From Planctomycetota bacterium (GTDB lineage: Bacteria; Planctomycetota; UBA1135; GCA-002686595): a stretch of DNA of 63,368 nt. The notes beneath the pieces are model-generated. The model was not told the DNA's origin. It was given only the letters and a program-made list of their open reading frames with translations, and did not search any database. The DNA lies in contig NZBA01000086.1 in the NCBI GenBank assembly GCA_002686265.1, positions 1-63,368 of the forward strand, in the 5' to 3' direction. Within the stretch, counting starts at the first letter, position 1; each line of letters starts with the position of its first letter. The translations under genes were made by a program, and so were the position numbers. Below, in pieces: positions 53,899 to 63,099 of the stretch.

Positions 53899-55164
53899 GT
53901 GAGCGACGGCAAGCAGGCGGCGGACCTCCTGGTGTTCGGGGCGGCGGAGATCGCCTCGCCGCGCGGGAGCGAGGCGCGCGGGGGCGCGGACCTCGCCGTC
54001 CTCGATGTCATCGAGGGCGGCGCCCTCGCCCTCGCCGACGGGCGCATCGCGGCCGTCGGCCCCGAGGCCCAGGTGCGCGCCGCCTGGAGCGCCGAGGCGG
54101 AGCTCGACGCCCGCGGCGGTCTGGTCGTGCCGGGCTTCGTCGACGCCCACACCCATCCGGTCTTCGCCGGCACGCGCGAGGAGGAGTTCGAGCAGCGCGT
54201 GGGCGGCGCGAGCTACGTCGACATCGCACGCGCGGGTGGCGGCATCCTCTCGAGCGTGCGCGGCGTGCGCGAGGCTTCAGCCGAGTTGCTGCTCGAGGAC
54301 CTGCTCGCCCGCCTCGATCGCTTCCTGGCCCTGGGCACGACGACCGTCGAGGCCAAGACCGGCTACGGCCTCTCGGGCCCCGACGAGATGAAATGCCTGG
54401 AGGTGATCGCCCGCGCCGACCGCGCCCATCCCGTCGATCTGGTTCCGACCTTCCTGGGTGCCCACGATTTTCCGCCCGAGTACCGCCAGGACCCCGGCGC
54501 CTACGTTGACCTCCTGTGCGAGGAGATGCTCCCGCGGGTTGCGGAGAGCGGGTTGGCGGAGTACTGCGATGTGTTCACCGAGGACCACGTCTTCGGCAAG
54601 GAGGCCTCGCGCCGCATCCTCTCGCGCGGCGCCGAGCTCGGCCTGGGCATCCGCATGCACGTCGACCAGCTCACGCCCCTGGGTGGTGCGGAGCTGGCCG
54701 CCGAGCTCGGCGCCGTGAGCGCCGACCACCTCGAGTTCGTCAGCGAGCGGGGGATCGAGGCCCTCGCCGGCGCGGGCGTGATCCCGGTGCTCTGCCCCCT
54801 GGTTCCCCTCTACCTGGGCGTGGAAGCCGAGGCTCCGGCACGGCTCATGATCTCCGCCGGCCTGGCGCCGGCGCTGGCGACCGACTTCAACCCGGGCAGT
54901 TGCTACACCCAGAACATGGGCGAGGTCCTGACCTGGGCGGCCCTGCGCTACGGTCTGAGTGCCAGCGAGGCCCTTGCCGCCGCCACCCTCAACGCCGCCG
55001 TCTCCCTGGGGCGCGGCGCGACCATCGGCTCCCTCGAGGGCGGCAAGCGGGCCGACCTGGCCCTGCTCGACGTGCCCAATCACCGCTTTCTGACCTACGA
55101 GTTCGGGCGCAACTCCGTACAGGCGGTGATCAAGGGCGGCGAGCTCGTCTTCGAGCGCCGGTGA
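53899..55164 (+). CDS. hutI: Imidazolonepropionase
   Basis: Histidine-degradation amidohydrolase opening imidazolonepropionate to formiminoglutamate. 421 aa from GTG 53899. Motifs: GFVDAHTHPVFAGTR (metal HxH), TVEAKTGYGLSG, FLGAHDFPPEY, FTEDHVFGKEA, RMHVDQL with metal His, SADHLEFVSE and ATDFNPGSCYTQNM with the catalytic Asp. The order and length are exactly those of HutI. The other hut genes are not in the window, so it may act alone or with genes elsewhere. Confidence 0.94.
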   Translation: MSDGKQAADLLVFGAAEIASPRGSEARGGADLAVLDVIEGGALALADGRIAAVGPEAQVRAAWSAEAELDARGGLVVPGFVDAHTHPVFAGTREEEFEQRVGGASYVDIARAGGGILSSVRGVREASAELLLEDLLARLDRFLALGTTTVEAKTGYGLSGPDEMKCLEVIARADRAHPVDLVPTFLGAHDFPPEYRQDPGAYVDLLCEEMLPRVAESGLAEYCDVFTEDHVFGKEASRRILSRGAELGLGIRMHVDQLTPLGGAELAAELGAVSADHLEFVSERGIEALAGAGVIPVLCPLVPLYLGVEAEAPARLMISAGLAPALATDFNPGSCYTQNMGEVLTWAALRYGLSASEALAAATLNAAVSLGRGATIGSLEGGKRADLALLDVPNHRFLTYEFGRNSVQAVIKGGELVFERR

Positions 55165-55186
55165 GGCTCGGAGTCCTCCCCGAGCC
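55165..55186 (+). terminator. Hairpin directly after hutI
   Basis: GGCTCGG (55165-55171) pairs with CCGAGCC (55180-55186) around an eight-base loop, starting at the base after the hutI stop. There is no T-run, so termination is only suggested. Confidence 0.35.
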
Positions 55187-55243
55187 CGTCGGGGTTCGCG
55201 CGGCCCGCTGCCCGGCGTATCCTCCCAGCTCGGCCATCCGTCC

Positions 55244-56656
55244 ATGAACCCCCTCCTCCCCGTCCTCTCCGTCTTCGCTACCTCCGCGCCGCTCGCTCCG
55301 GCGACGGTGCCACTGCCGCAGCAGGGCGCCTTCGAGGTCCATCGTCCCGAGCACGTCCGCCTGTTGCACGCCGAGCGCGAGGCGCTCCTGCGCGAGGAGT
55401 GGGTGCGGGCCGGCGCCCAGAGCCGCCGGCGGGCGATCGAGTGGGTCCATTCCCGGCGCCGCCCGGGAGAGCCCGCCGGCGCCCGCATCTCCTTCGAGAC
55501 CCTGGCCGACATCTCCCGATTCCTCGACGGCGGCACCCCCGACGCCGGGAGCCCCTGGACCGAGCGCCTCGCGCGCTCCCTGGACCTGCGCGTTGCCCCC
55601 GGCGTCTTCGCCGCTCGCGAGCAGGGGCGCGGGGAGTCGATGGTCGTGCGCGTCGAGACGCTCTTCGCCGTCCCCGCGCCCGAGGGCGATCGCGAGCTCC
55701 TGCTCTCGTTGGTCTGGCTCGGTCCGGCGGGGGAGGAGGTGCCGGCCCGAACCGAGCCGGTGCCGACGACCTGCTTCGATGGGTCTGGGTTCGAGATGTT
55801 CGTTCGGCCGCCGGCATCCGAGCCGGGGCGCTGGCGGCTGGTGGCCGATGTCGGTCGCGGGGCCGAGTGCTGGCGCAGCGTCGCGGTCGGAGTCGACTGC
55901 GTCGCGGATCTCGCCGCGCGCCGGGCACGCTTGCAGCTCGAGGCGCAGCGCGCGCCGAGCCCCTTGCGCGCAGAACTGTGGTCCGCCCTCGGGCCTCTCA
56001 CCGAGCACGGCCTGCGGCGCCTGGCGGGTCTCGACCTCGGCCACTGGTTCGATTTCTGTGAGGGGAGCTCCGCGGTGGAGCTTACATCCCCGGTCGTGCC
56101 CTTCCCCCCCGAGGGCGCGATGGCCGCCGCCGACCGTGCGCTCTGGACTCTGCCCCACGAGGGGACCTTCGAGCGTGGTCTGGTGATCGTCTGCGGCAGG
56201 GCGGAACATCCCAGCGACGCCCTCGCCGGCGCCGTGGGCGAGGGTTGGCGTCGATTCTCGCTGGCGCGTTCGACGCGCGTGCTCGCCGGCGCCTGCCCGA
56301 CCACTTCACGGGCGGCCGTGCGTTTCCTGGAGCGCTGCGCCGCCCTCGCGACCGAGCGCGACTGGACCGCGCTGCATCTCGTCGCGCGCGGCGATCAGGG
56401 GACGCTCTTCCTGCGCGAGCTGCGGCGCACTTCCGCGCCGTCGATCACGGGCCTCGTCCTGTGCGCGACCTCGGGGGCCGTACCCGACGCGGGGGCGGAG
56501 TTCGGCGTGCCCCTGCTCACTTTCACCGCCATGGCGGCGGAGGATGCGACCACCTCCGGCGACGGCTGGGCCCGTGTCGCCTCCCGCGAGCCGGGGTTCC
56601 TGCTCGATCTGCGCGTTCCCGGCCTCGTCGAAACGTGGCTCTCGGAGGGGCTCTAG
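55244..56656 (+). CDS. Hypothetical secreted protein
   Basis: 470 aa starting MNPLLPVLSVFATSAPLAP, a weak signal peptide. The middle has beta-rich segments (MVVRVETLFAVPAP, WRLVADVGRGAECWRSV) and a C-terminal part with alpha/beta-hydrolase-like alternation (RGLVIVCGRAEHPSD; ALHLVARGDQGTLF; ITGLVLCATSG; VPLLTFTA), which could be a degenerate hydrolase fold without clear triad. Function unknown. TATCCT at 55218-55223 is a likely -10. Codon use fits the neighbours. Confidence 0.6.
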   Translation: MNPLLPVLSVFATSAPLAPATVPLPQQGAFEVHRPEHVRLLHAEREALLREEWVRAGAQSRRRAIEWVHSRRRPGEPAGARISFETLADISRFLDGGTPDAGSPWTERLARSLDLRVAPGVFAAREQGRGESMVVRVETLFAVPAPEGDRELLLSLVWLGPAGEEVPARTEPVPTTCFDGSGFEMFVRPPASEPGRWRLVADVGRGAECWRSVAVGVDCVADLAARRARLQLEAQRAPSPLRAELWSALGPLTEHGLRRLAGLDLGHWFDFCEGSSAVELTSPVVPFPPEGAMAAADRALWTLPHEGTFERGLVIVCGRAEHPSDALAGAVGEGWRRFSLARSTRVLAGACPTTSRAAVRFLERCAALATERDWTALHLVARGDQGTLFLRELRRTSAPSITGLVLCATSGAVPDAGAEFGVPLLTFTAMAAEDATTSGDGWARVASREPGFLLDLRVPGLVETWLSEGL

Positions 56657-56722
56657 CCGCCTCTCGAAGGGCGTGATGCAGCGCGCAGACGAGCCGCAGT
56701 CCCTTCGCCAGGGAGCGCGTGC

Positions 56723-58381
56723 GTGAAGAGTGCTGCCCGGTCCGCCCTGGAGAGCGCCGCGCCGTTCCTCGCGTCCCTGCTCCTGCTGCTCGCGTTTCTG
56801 GCGCAGCAAACCTCGCAGCGTGCCGTCGTCGATCCCGACAGCGCGCGCCACCTGCGGCGCGTGGAGCTGGCCCTCTCCGCCTCTCGGACGCCGCAAGTCG
56901 ATCGCTTCGCCGCGCACCCCGAGGGCGCGCCCCTCGTTGAGCCGCCCTTGTTCGACACCGTCTGGGCCTTGGCCGCCCGCGCCCTCTTGGGCGAGGGAGC
57001 GGGAGGCGCCGGGCGCGCCCCCGACGAGGCGCGCCTGGAGCGCGCTCTCGCCCAGGTCGGTCCGCTCTCCCTGGTCGTCCTGGCCGGTCTCGTCTACGTC
57101 GCCGCGCGCCGCTTCCAACCCGGCGGGCGCCGGGCCCCGGCCCTGGTCGCGATGCTCGTCGTCGCCACCTCGCCGACGCTCGCGGAGCAGACCCTCGCCG
57201 GCCGCCTCTCGGTGGGACCGACCCTGGCCGTCCTGACGGCCCTCGCCCTGCTCCTCGTCCGCTCTGCGGTCAGCGCGCGCGAGCCCCTCGATCGCCTTCT
57301 CGCCGGCCTCGTCGTCGGCCTCGTGACCGGGATCGGCCTGGCTGTCTCCCCGCTCTTCGCGGGCCCGGCCCTGGCCGTCTGGGCCACCCTCTTGCGTTCG
57401 GCTTGGGCGAGGGCGCCGGCCGAACGGCCCCTCGCCGTGCGCACGGGCCTGCTCTTCTCGATCGCCGCCGTCGCGATCGGCCTCTCGCCCTTGTTCGACG
57501 GCCCCTGGCAGGCGGCGCCGGCGGGGCCGGTGGCGGAGTGGGCGCGCCAGGTCGGCGTCGGGGGCGTGGCGGGCTGCGTTCCCTTCGTCCTGGCGGGCTT
57601 GCCCTGGGCCACGCGCCTGCCGGGCGCGCGCGTGGCGGACCTCTCCACCCTCGCGGCCCTCGTCGCGCTCGGCTGGGCACGCGCTGCGCACCTCGACCTC
57701 GAGCTCTCCTCGGCCAGCGCCGTGCTCGGGGCCTGGCCCTTGGCCTTCGTGATCGCCGTCCTGCCGGGAGCGGAGGTCGGCGGCTCGCCGGGCCTGCGCT
57801 CCTGCCTGCGCCTGGCGGGGGTGGTGACCCTCATCGGGGCCCTGGCCGATCCGGTGGGCGTCGCCTCCTTCGGCGTGGTCGCGGCCCTCACGGCCGGGGC
57901 CCTGCCCTTCGCGCTCGATCAGCCACGGCTCCTGCGCCGCGCCGGAGCAGTCCTGGTGGTGGGCGGGATCGCCGTGGGCGTGGCCGGTATCGCCGAGCGG
58001 GCGACGCGCCCGCAGGCGGCGCGCATCGAGCTGGTGCAGTCCCTGCGCTGGCTGCGCGACCACAGCACCGCGCCCGGACCGTGGAACGCCGCCGATGCGC
58101 GCCAAGCGTGGGCGGTGGGTTGCTCCGCCGAGATCGCGCCGCTCGTCCACTACCATGCCCGGCGGCCGAGCGTCACCCTCGTCGGCGAGGCTCGCGACCA
58201 CGGCCTCACTCCCGCCGCCGCGGCACGCACCGCCGGGATCCGCTACCTCGTCCTGGAGGGAGATGCGACGCCGCCGGGGGACGGCTTCGAGGAGCTGCGC
58301 CCCGCTGGTGCGTACACTCTCTGGGGTCTCGTGGCGGAGACGTCCCCTTCGACGGGAGCGCGTGCGACACCCGCTGATTGA
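56723..58381 (+). CDS. STT3-like multi-pass membrane glycosyltransferase, degenerate motifs
   Basis: 552 aa with about ten hydrophobic segments. Two patches resemble oligosaccharyltransferase STT3/PglB/AglB proteins: DPDSARHLRRVELALSA with RFAAHPEGAPLVEPPLFD (the first luminal loop in STT3, DxxxHxRR and PxGxPxxxPPL), and after the helices SLRWLRDHSTAPGPWN to HYHARRPSV, where STT3 has the WWDYG block; here that block is AWAVGCSAE. Sequon recognition is therefore uncertain. It may be a reduced relative that moves glycans outside the membrane. Start GTG 56723. Stop overlaps the next ATG as TGATG. Confidence 0.65.
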   Translation: MKSAARSALESAAPFLASLLLLLAFLAQQTSQRAVVDPDSARHLRRVELALSASRTPQVDRFAAHPEGAPLVEPPLFDTVWALAARALLGEGAGGAGRAPDEARLERALAQVGPLSLVVLAGLVYVAARRFQPGGRRAPALVAMLVVATSPTLAEQTLAGRLSVGPTLAVLTALALLLVRSAVSAREPLDRLLAGLVVGLVTGIGLAVSPLFAGPALAVWATLLRSAWARAPAERPLAVRTGLLFSIAAVAIGLSPLFDGPWQAAPAGPVAEWARQVGVGGVAGCVPFVLAGLPWATRLPGARVADLSTLAALVALGWARAAHLDLELSSASAVLGAWPLAFVIAVLPGAEVGGSPGLRSCLRLAGVVTLIGALADPVGVASFGVVAALTAGALPFALDQPRLLRRAGAVLVVGGIAVGVAGIAERATRPQAARIELVQSLRWLRDHSTAPGPWNAADARQAWAVGCSAEIAPLVHYHARRPSVTLVGEARDHGLTPAAAARTAGIRYLVLEGDATPPGDGFEELRPAGAYTLWGLVAETSPSTGARATPAD

Positions 58382-58815
58382 TGGACTGGCTCCCCGACGA
58401 TCCTCGCACCTGCCTGCGTCTGGCCGACGCGGTCGTGACCCTGCACTTCTGCGTCGTGGCCTTCATCGTGGGCGGCGAGCTCGCGATCCTCGCCGGGGGG
58501 CCGTGGCGCTGGGAGTGGGTGCGGCGGCGCTGGTTCCGCCTGCTCCACCTCGGCTTGATGGTGCTCGTCGCCGTGCAGTCGGTGTTCGGCGTGCTGTGTC
58601 CCCTGACGACCCTGGAGAACGAGCTGCGCTGGCGAGCCGGGCAGCCGCTCGAGCAGGCGAGTTTCATCGGACGTTGGCTGCACGAGCTCCTGTTCGTCGA
58701 TGTCGAACCGGCGACACTCGCCTGGTGCTACTGCGGATTCGGGGTGCTGGTGCTCTGTTCCCTCTTCCTCGTGCCCGTTCGTTGGCGGCGCGAGCGGAGT
58801 CCGTCAGCGCGGTAG
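58381..58815 (+). CDS. DUF2784 membrane protein
   Basis: 144 aa with four hydrophobic helices. Family features: LADAVVTLHFCVVAFIVGGE at the N terminus, FRLLHLGLMVLVAVQSVFGVLCPLTTLE with the conserved Cys-Pro-Leu-Thr, and FIGRWLHELLF. Function of DUF2784 is unknown. ATG 58381 overlaps the previous stop (TGATG). Its last 12 bases overlap the end of the sulfatase-TPR gene on the other strand. Confidence 0.88.
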   Translation: MDWLPDDPRTCLRLADAVVTLHFCVVAFIVGGELAILAGGPWRWEWVRRRWFRLLHLGLMVLVAVQSVFGVLCPLTTLENELRWRAGQPLEQASFIGRWLHELLFVDVEPATLAWCYCGFGVLVLCSLFLVPVRWRRERSPSAR

Positions 58816-60987
58816 GCGGTAGGGCTGCCCCGACTCGTAGCGGCGCTTGCGGCCGGTGATCGCGGTCTCGATGCTGCGCATGCGCCGCAGGCGGGCGGCC
58901 TTCAGGGCTTCCTCGGCCGTGGCCGCCGCCTCCTCGAAGAGGCCCATCTCCGCCTGGGCGGCGGCGAGGGAGTCGAGGACGTTGGGGTCGCCGCGTTCGG
59001 TCGCCGTCGCGTTGCGGCGGGCGAGCTCGAAGGCCAGCTCGCCGTTGCGCCCCTCCGCGAGCGGACTCGTGGCCAGGATCCAGGAGCAGTAGTTGGTGAG
59101 GTTGAGATCGTCCCTGCAGTGCACGATGCCCTCCTGGAGGGCGGCCGAGAGGGTCTCCCACTGCTTCTGGTTCTGGAGCTGGCGACCGTAGTTCCACCAG
59201 GAGTGGGGATCATCGGGGCGCAGCAGCGTGATCTGGCGGTACTCCTCGAGAGCCTCGGCGAAGGCACGCTGCTGCAGGAAGCTCTGGGCCAGCATGAGTC
59301 GCGCACGGAAGTTGGTGGGGCGCAGCTCGACGGCGATCTGCAGGTGCGCCATGGCCATTTCCGGGTCGCGCAGGGCGACCATCGTGCGCGCCATCGCGTG
59401 GTGGGCGGGATCGAAGTTGTCGTCGATCTCGAGGGCCTGCCCGAGGATCGCCAGGGATTCCTCCGCACCCCGCAGGCGGATCTTGACCGAGGCGTAGAGG
59501 GTTTGGATCCAGACCGAGCGCGGGAAGGCCGCGGCCACGCGGCCGAGGGGCTCGACTACGCCCACGGCGTTGCCGATGTGGGCCTGGCGGCGCGCGAGCT
59601 CGAAGTCCTCCATGGCGCCCAGCCCCGTGCGCGGGTGGGCGGCGTCGCCCCCCGGTCGCGGCCGCGGGTCGGGCCCGGGCACGGTCTCCACGATTCCCGC
59701 GAGGTTGGTCGTCACGTCCATGTCCGGTTCGCCGGTCCCGGCCGGGTGCAGGGGGCGCGCCCGCACGCGCTCGAGGGCGGCGGTCATGGACGCCGCCCGC
59801 CGCGCCTCGGTCTCGAAGAGGTTGTGCTCCTCGCCGGGATCGGTGTCGAGGCGGTAGAGCTCGGGCTCCGAGGAGTGCACGAGCTTCCACAGCTCCACCG
59901 CACCGTCCTTCTCCTCGACCTCGAGCAGCACCCCGTGCAGGGGGCTCAGGCCGAACTGGCGGGCGCCGAGCTCGGACTCGAAAGCGACCGCTTCTCCGGG
60001 CTGCTGCTCACCCGCCAACAGGCCGGCGAGGCTGCGCCCACTCGCTCCCTCGACCGCCGGCCAGCCCAACAGCGCGGCCACTGTGGGGACGATGTCCACC
60101 TGGCCCACCGGCTGCGTGATCGTGCGGCCGGCTTCCACTCGGCCGGGGAACGACACCAGCAGGGGAACGCGCAGTGCGGCTTCGTTCGTGAGCATTCCGT
60201 GGTTCTGCTCGCCGTGCTCCCCGAGAGACTCGCCGTGGTCGCCGACGACGACGACGAGGGCCTCCGGCGCGGCCTCGGCGGCCCAGGCGAGCAGGCGGGC
60301 GAGCTGGCTGTCCACGAAGGCCAGCTCTGCGTCGTAGGGGTCCTCGGCTTTCACGCCGCGGGGCGGACGGTGGGGAGCGTTGGCGTCGCGGAAGTGCACC
60401 CAGCAGAAGAAAGGCCGCGTGTCGTCGGTCTCCAGCCAAGCCAAGGCGGCGCTGGCCGCGGCGTCGGCCTTGCGCTCGAGCATGACGCTCTTGCGGTCGG
60501 GCGAGCTCTCGAGGGTGTCATCGAAGATCTCGAAGCCGCGTGCGAGGCCGAAGCTCTCCTCCAGCACGAGTGCCGAGGCGAAGCCCGCGGTGCGGTAACC
60601 GCGCCGGCCGAATCGTTCGGCAAGGGTCGAAGGCCCCTCTCCGAGGGCGGCGCGGCCGTCGATGTGGATGCCGTGCTCGAAGGGCAGCAAGCCGGTCAGG
60701 ATCGAGGCGTGGGCGGGGAGCGTTTGGGGGACGTGGGCGTAGGCGCGCTCGAAGCGCGCACCCCCGGCCGCGAGCCCGTCGAGGGCGGGGGTCTTGGCAG
60801 CATCGTGCCCGGAGCAGCCCAACCGATCGGCGCGCGTCGTGCCGAGGGTCACCAGCAGCACGCTCGGCGGCGTGTCGCCCTCGGGCGGTCTTGCCTCGGT
60901 GTCCTGAGCCGCCGCGGCCAGCAGCGGCGACAGCAGGACGGCGAGCAGGAGGAGGGCGGCGGCGGTCTTGGGCTTGGCGGTCTGCAT
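58804..60987 (-). CDS. Exported sulfatase-type hydrolase with C-terminal TPR repeats
   Basis: 727 aa from ATG 60987. Signal peptide (AAALLLLAVLLSPLLAAAA). Sulfatase domain to about residue 430: LLVTLGTTRADRLGCSG, VPQTLPAHASILTG and VVGDHGESLGEHGE with YRLDTDPGEEHNL. The nucleophile slot is Thr89 (T-L-P-A-H), as in the other sulfatase here, so formylglycine cannot form. From residue ~490 a TPR-like region (SLAILGQALEIDDNFDPA; RLMLAQSFLQQRAFAEALEEY) follows. The pairing is typical of planctomycete-type proteins. Substrate unknown. Confidence 0.85.
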   Translation of the reverse strand: MQTAKPKTAAALLLLAVLLSPLLAAAAQDTEARPPEGDTPPSVLLVTLGTTRADRLGCSGHDAAKTPALDGLAAGGARFERAYAHVPQTLPAHASILTGLLPFEHGIHIDGRAALGEGPSTLAERFGRRGYRTAGFASALVLEESFGLARGFEIFDDTLESSPDRKSVMLERKADAAASAALAWLETDDTRPFFCWVHFRDANAPHRPPRGVKAEDPYDAELAFVDSQLARLLAWAAEAAPEALVVVVGDHGESLGEHGEQNHGMLTNEAALRVPLLVSFPGRVEAGRTITQPVGQVDIVPTVAALLGWPAVEGASGRSLAGLLAGEQQPGEAVAFESELGARQFGLSPLHGVLLEVEEKDGAVELWKLVHSSEPELYRLDTDPGEEHNLFETEARRAASMTAALERVRARPLHPAGTGEPDMDVTTNLAGIVETVPGPDPRPRPGGDAAHPRTGLGAMEDFELARRQAHIGNAVGVVEPLGRVAAAFPRSVWIQTLYASVKIRLRGAEESLAILGQALEIDDNFDPAHHAMARTMVALRDPEMAMAHLQIAVELRPTNFRARLMLAQSFLQQRAFAEALEEYRQITLLRPDDPHSWWNYGRQLQNQKQWETLSAALQEGIVHCRDDLNLTNYCSWILATSPLAEGRNGELAFELARRNATATERGDPNVLDSLAAAQAEMGLFEEAAATAEEALKAARLRRMRSIETAITGRKRRYESGQPYRLPR

Positions 60988-61157
60988 GGCCCTCCACCGT
61001 AGCCGAAGCTCCAAGGGCCTACAATCGACGGCGTCTCGGCAGGTCGCGGGCCGCGGGCGGTCTTGCGGTCGCGCCGGGGTGAGATGGGCGCGGCGGACCG
61101 ACACGCTCTCTTCGCGCGGCGGTGGGAGCCCGGCCCGGCCGAGCGCGGAGTGAGACC

Positions 61158-61347
61158 ATGGGAGACGGAGAACAGAGGATCCAGCCGCGTACGCTGAAGG
61201 GCTTCCGGGACTACCTGCCCGCGGCCGACGGGTCGCCATGCGCTTCGATTTGACCGTTCCTCTCGCGTCGCGCGCTTCGTCGCCCAGTACGGCCACGAGC
61301 TCGGCACGCCCTTCAAGCGCTATCACATCGGCCCGAGCGTGCGTTGA
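61158..61347 (+). pseudogene. hisS: Histidyl-tRNA synthetase fragment, internally deleted and frameshifted
   Basis: Starts MGDGEQRIQPRTLKGFRDYL, the N terminus of HisRS, with GFRDYLP intact. It then skips about 65 codons to MRFDLTVPLA (motif 2 region, ALRFDLTVPLARFVAQY in HisRS), then, in another frame, ARFVAQYGHELGTPFKRYHIG, ending at TGA 61345-61347 just before motif WRAERP. The first frame ends at TGA 61251-61253. Nothing follows. A TACAAT at 61020-61025 resembles its old promoter. A complete hisS must exist elsewhere. Confidence 0.85.
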
Positions 61348-61456
61348 CGACCGATGAGCGTGCGGAACTCCGCACGGCTCCCCCGCTTGGCTGCACGGCG
61401 CAGTCAGGACCAACTGGCAGCTCAAACCCGGTGTCCTAGAAACCCGGGAAGGTCAT

Positions 61457-61711
61457 TCAGGTGCGTGAGGATGCGGTGGACGGTGGATCGATGGGTGAGG
61501 TAAGTCGCGGTCCCGCGTAGCGGGATCGAGAGGATCCGGTGGGTCCTCTCGAAGGAGATCCGGCGATGAGTCGGCGGCGAGAGCCACGGGCAGGGCAGCG
61601 CAGGGCATCCGCTCGAAACACGCGGCGGAGGAGTTCGGCCCAGGTGTAGCGGCTCGAGTGGTGGCCGGATGGGGACGAGCTGGAGGTAGGAGCTTCAGGG
61701 CTGGTGGCCAA
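61457..61711 (-). mobile_element. IS91-family transposase C-terminal remnant
   Basis: Minus-strand text HHSSRYTWAELLRRVFRAD and CPARGSRRRLIAG matches the conserved end of IS91-type transposases (WAELLRRVF, then CPxCGGRRRL with a CPxC whose second Cys is lost). After RLIAG a frameshift is needed to recover ISFERTHRILSIPL and VHRILTHL, matching the expected downstream helix. The upstream catalytic part is absent. No terminal sequences were recognised. Together with the hisS fragment this marks a rearranged spot; 61348-61456 shows nothing else. Confidence 0.7.
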
Positions 61712-61756
61712 ACCGCCGGCCTCGCTACCGGTGTCGCCGGTGGCCTCGCGGAGCCT

Positions 61757-62704
61757 TCATCGTGTCCAGGGCTCGACGAGACCGGCTTCCGAGGTCCGAC
61801 CGATCCCCAACACGGTGCGATCGATCAACGGAACGGTCGCATTGGCGAACAGGACTGCCAAGGCCGCGCCGTCGGGGTAGGGGGTGTAGAAGCGCACGAG
61901 CATCGTGTAGAGCGCCGCGATGATCGCGAAGGCGATTCGCCCGTTGGGTGAGAAGGGCGCGGTGACCGGATCGGCGAGCAGGAAGAAGGCGGCCAGCAGC
62001 GATCCGCCACCGACCAGGTGCAGCAGCGGGTTCCCGAGCAACCAGGGCGCGTGACCTTCGATCCTGGCACTCCCCGGCAGCACCAGGGCCAGGAACGCGA
62101 CAGTGGCGAGGTAGGTCAGGGGGATGCGCCAATCGACCGCACGCAGTGCCACGAGCAGCAGCCCACCGACCAGCACCGCATGCGGCGCGGCCTGCCCGAG
62201 GCTCCCCAGGGTGTTGCCGCTCAAGAGTTCCGTGAACGTCGGACCGAGAGCCCCGCTCTCCTTGGCGAGCGGACTGGCCGCGGTCAGGCCGTCGATCGTC
62301 CAGGCCGGGGAGAAGAAGTAGGCCGGTAGGATGCCCATCAGCACCACCCGCGCCAGGGCAGCGGGATTGAAGAGGTTGCGCCCCAACCCGCCGAAGGCGT
62401 GCTTCCCGAGGCCGATCGCCAAGGCCCCACCGAGCATCGCGAGCCACCAGGGGGCCGTGGGCGGCAGCACCAGGGCGAAGATTCCGCCGGTGACCAGCGC
62501 GGAGCCGTCGAATGCCTGCCCGCGGTCGAAGACCCACTCGGCCACCCAGGCGCCCACGATGGCGGAGACGATCACAACTCCCGCGCCCATCCCGTGCCGC
62601 ACGACGGCCCCCAACAGGCTGGGCGAGAGGCTCACCAGCACCATCACCATGATCTTGCGGTTGGTCTGGCCGCTGTGGATGAACGGACCGGCGGTGGTCG
62701 TCAT
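61757..62704 (-). CDS. rnfD: Electron transport complex subunit RnfD
   Basis: 315-aa membrane subunit of the Rnf (or Nqr) complex that couples ferredoxin:NAD oxidoreduction to Na+ or H+ movement. GPFIHSGQTNRKIMVMVLVS at the start, FGGLGRNLFNPAALARV, the flavin-binding SGNTLGSLGQ with the Thr that carries covalent FMN, and LLADPVTAPFSPNGRIAF, all typical of RnfD/NqrB. About eight helices. ATG 62704 overlaps the upstream gene by four bases. Downstream rnfG is not present; the scar begins 46 bases after the stop. Confidence 0.9.
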   Translation of the reverse strand: MTTTAGPFIHSGQTNRKIMVMVLVSLSPSLLGAVVRHGMGAGVVIVSAIVGAWVAEWVFDRGQAFDGSALVTGGIFALVLPPTAPWWLAMLGGALAIGLGKHAFGGLGRNLFNPAALARVVLMGILPAYFFSPAWTIDGLTAASPLAKESGALGPTFTELLSGNTLGSLGQAAPHAVLVGGLLLVALRAVDWRIPLTYLATVAFLALVLPGSARIEGHAPWLLGNPLLHLVGGGSLLAAFFLLADPVTAPFSPNGRIAFAIIAALYTMLVRFYTPYPDGAALAVLFANATVPLIDRTVLGIGRTSEAGLVEPWTR

Positions 62705-63099
62705 AGCCAGGTGAGGGGCAGCAGGGTGTAGTAGAGAACAGCGGCGACCAGCAGGCGGATCGGCCACCCCCTCAGGCGCGGGGGAACTGCATCGTCGCGG
62801 ACGCGCGCCAGCAGGGAGTTGAAGACCACATCGAGGCCCAGCCAGGTCGCTGCGGCGCCGAGGCTCTGGACGAGCGTTCCGTACACGGGCACGGCCAGTA
62901 GCAGCCCCACCGGCGCCCAGCGCGGAACGAGCACCACCACCAGCAGGGCGGTGGCGGGCAACGCGAACCGGCCCGGAGGCTCGCAGCAGCCGATCCCATA
63001 GGCCAACAACGGAACCAGCAGCACGAGCCACCAACGCTTCGGACGGTCCAGACATCGGCTGGCCACCAGCGCCAGGAAGACTGCGTCGTAGGGTCTCAT
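62701..63099 (-). CDS. Rnf-Nqr family membrane subunit (RnfA-like), short
   Basis: 132 aa, four helices. The C-terminal part VQSLGAAATWLGLDVVF and VRDDAVPPRLRGWPIRL matches RnfA/RnfE (…ERL..ADVPxPFRGxPIALI). The N-terminal half does not show the usual GLCPLLG repeat. It is shorter than RnfA (~190 aa). ATG 63099 overlaps the upstream stop as ATGA, making the start firm. Part of a leftward Rnf unit with rnfD; precise subunit identity uncertain. Confidence 0.6.
   Translation of the reverse strand: MRPYDAVFLALVASRCLDRPKRWWLVLLVPLLAYGIGCCEPPGRFALPATALLVVVLVPRWAPVGLLLAVPVYGTLVQSLGAAATWLGLDVVFNSLLARVRDDAVPPRLRGWPIRLLVAAVLYYTLLPLTWL

Noticed and set aside
61251..61253. In-frame TGA in the hisS remnant as a third selenocysteine
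   Set aside because: Downstream text in that frame is not HisRS-like; the conserved sequence resumes in other frames, so this is a decayed gene.
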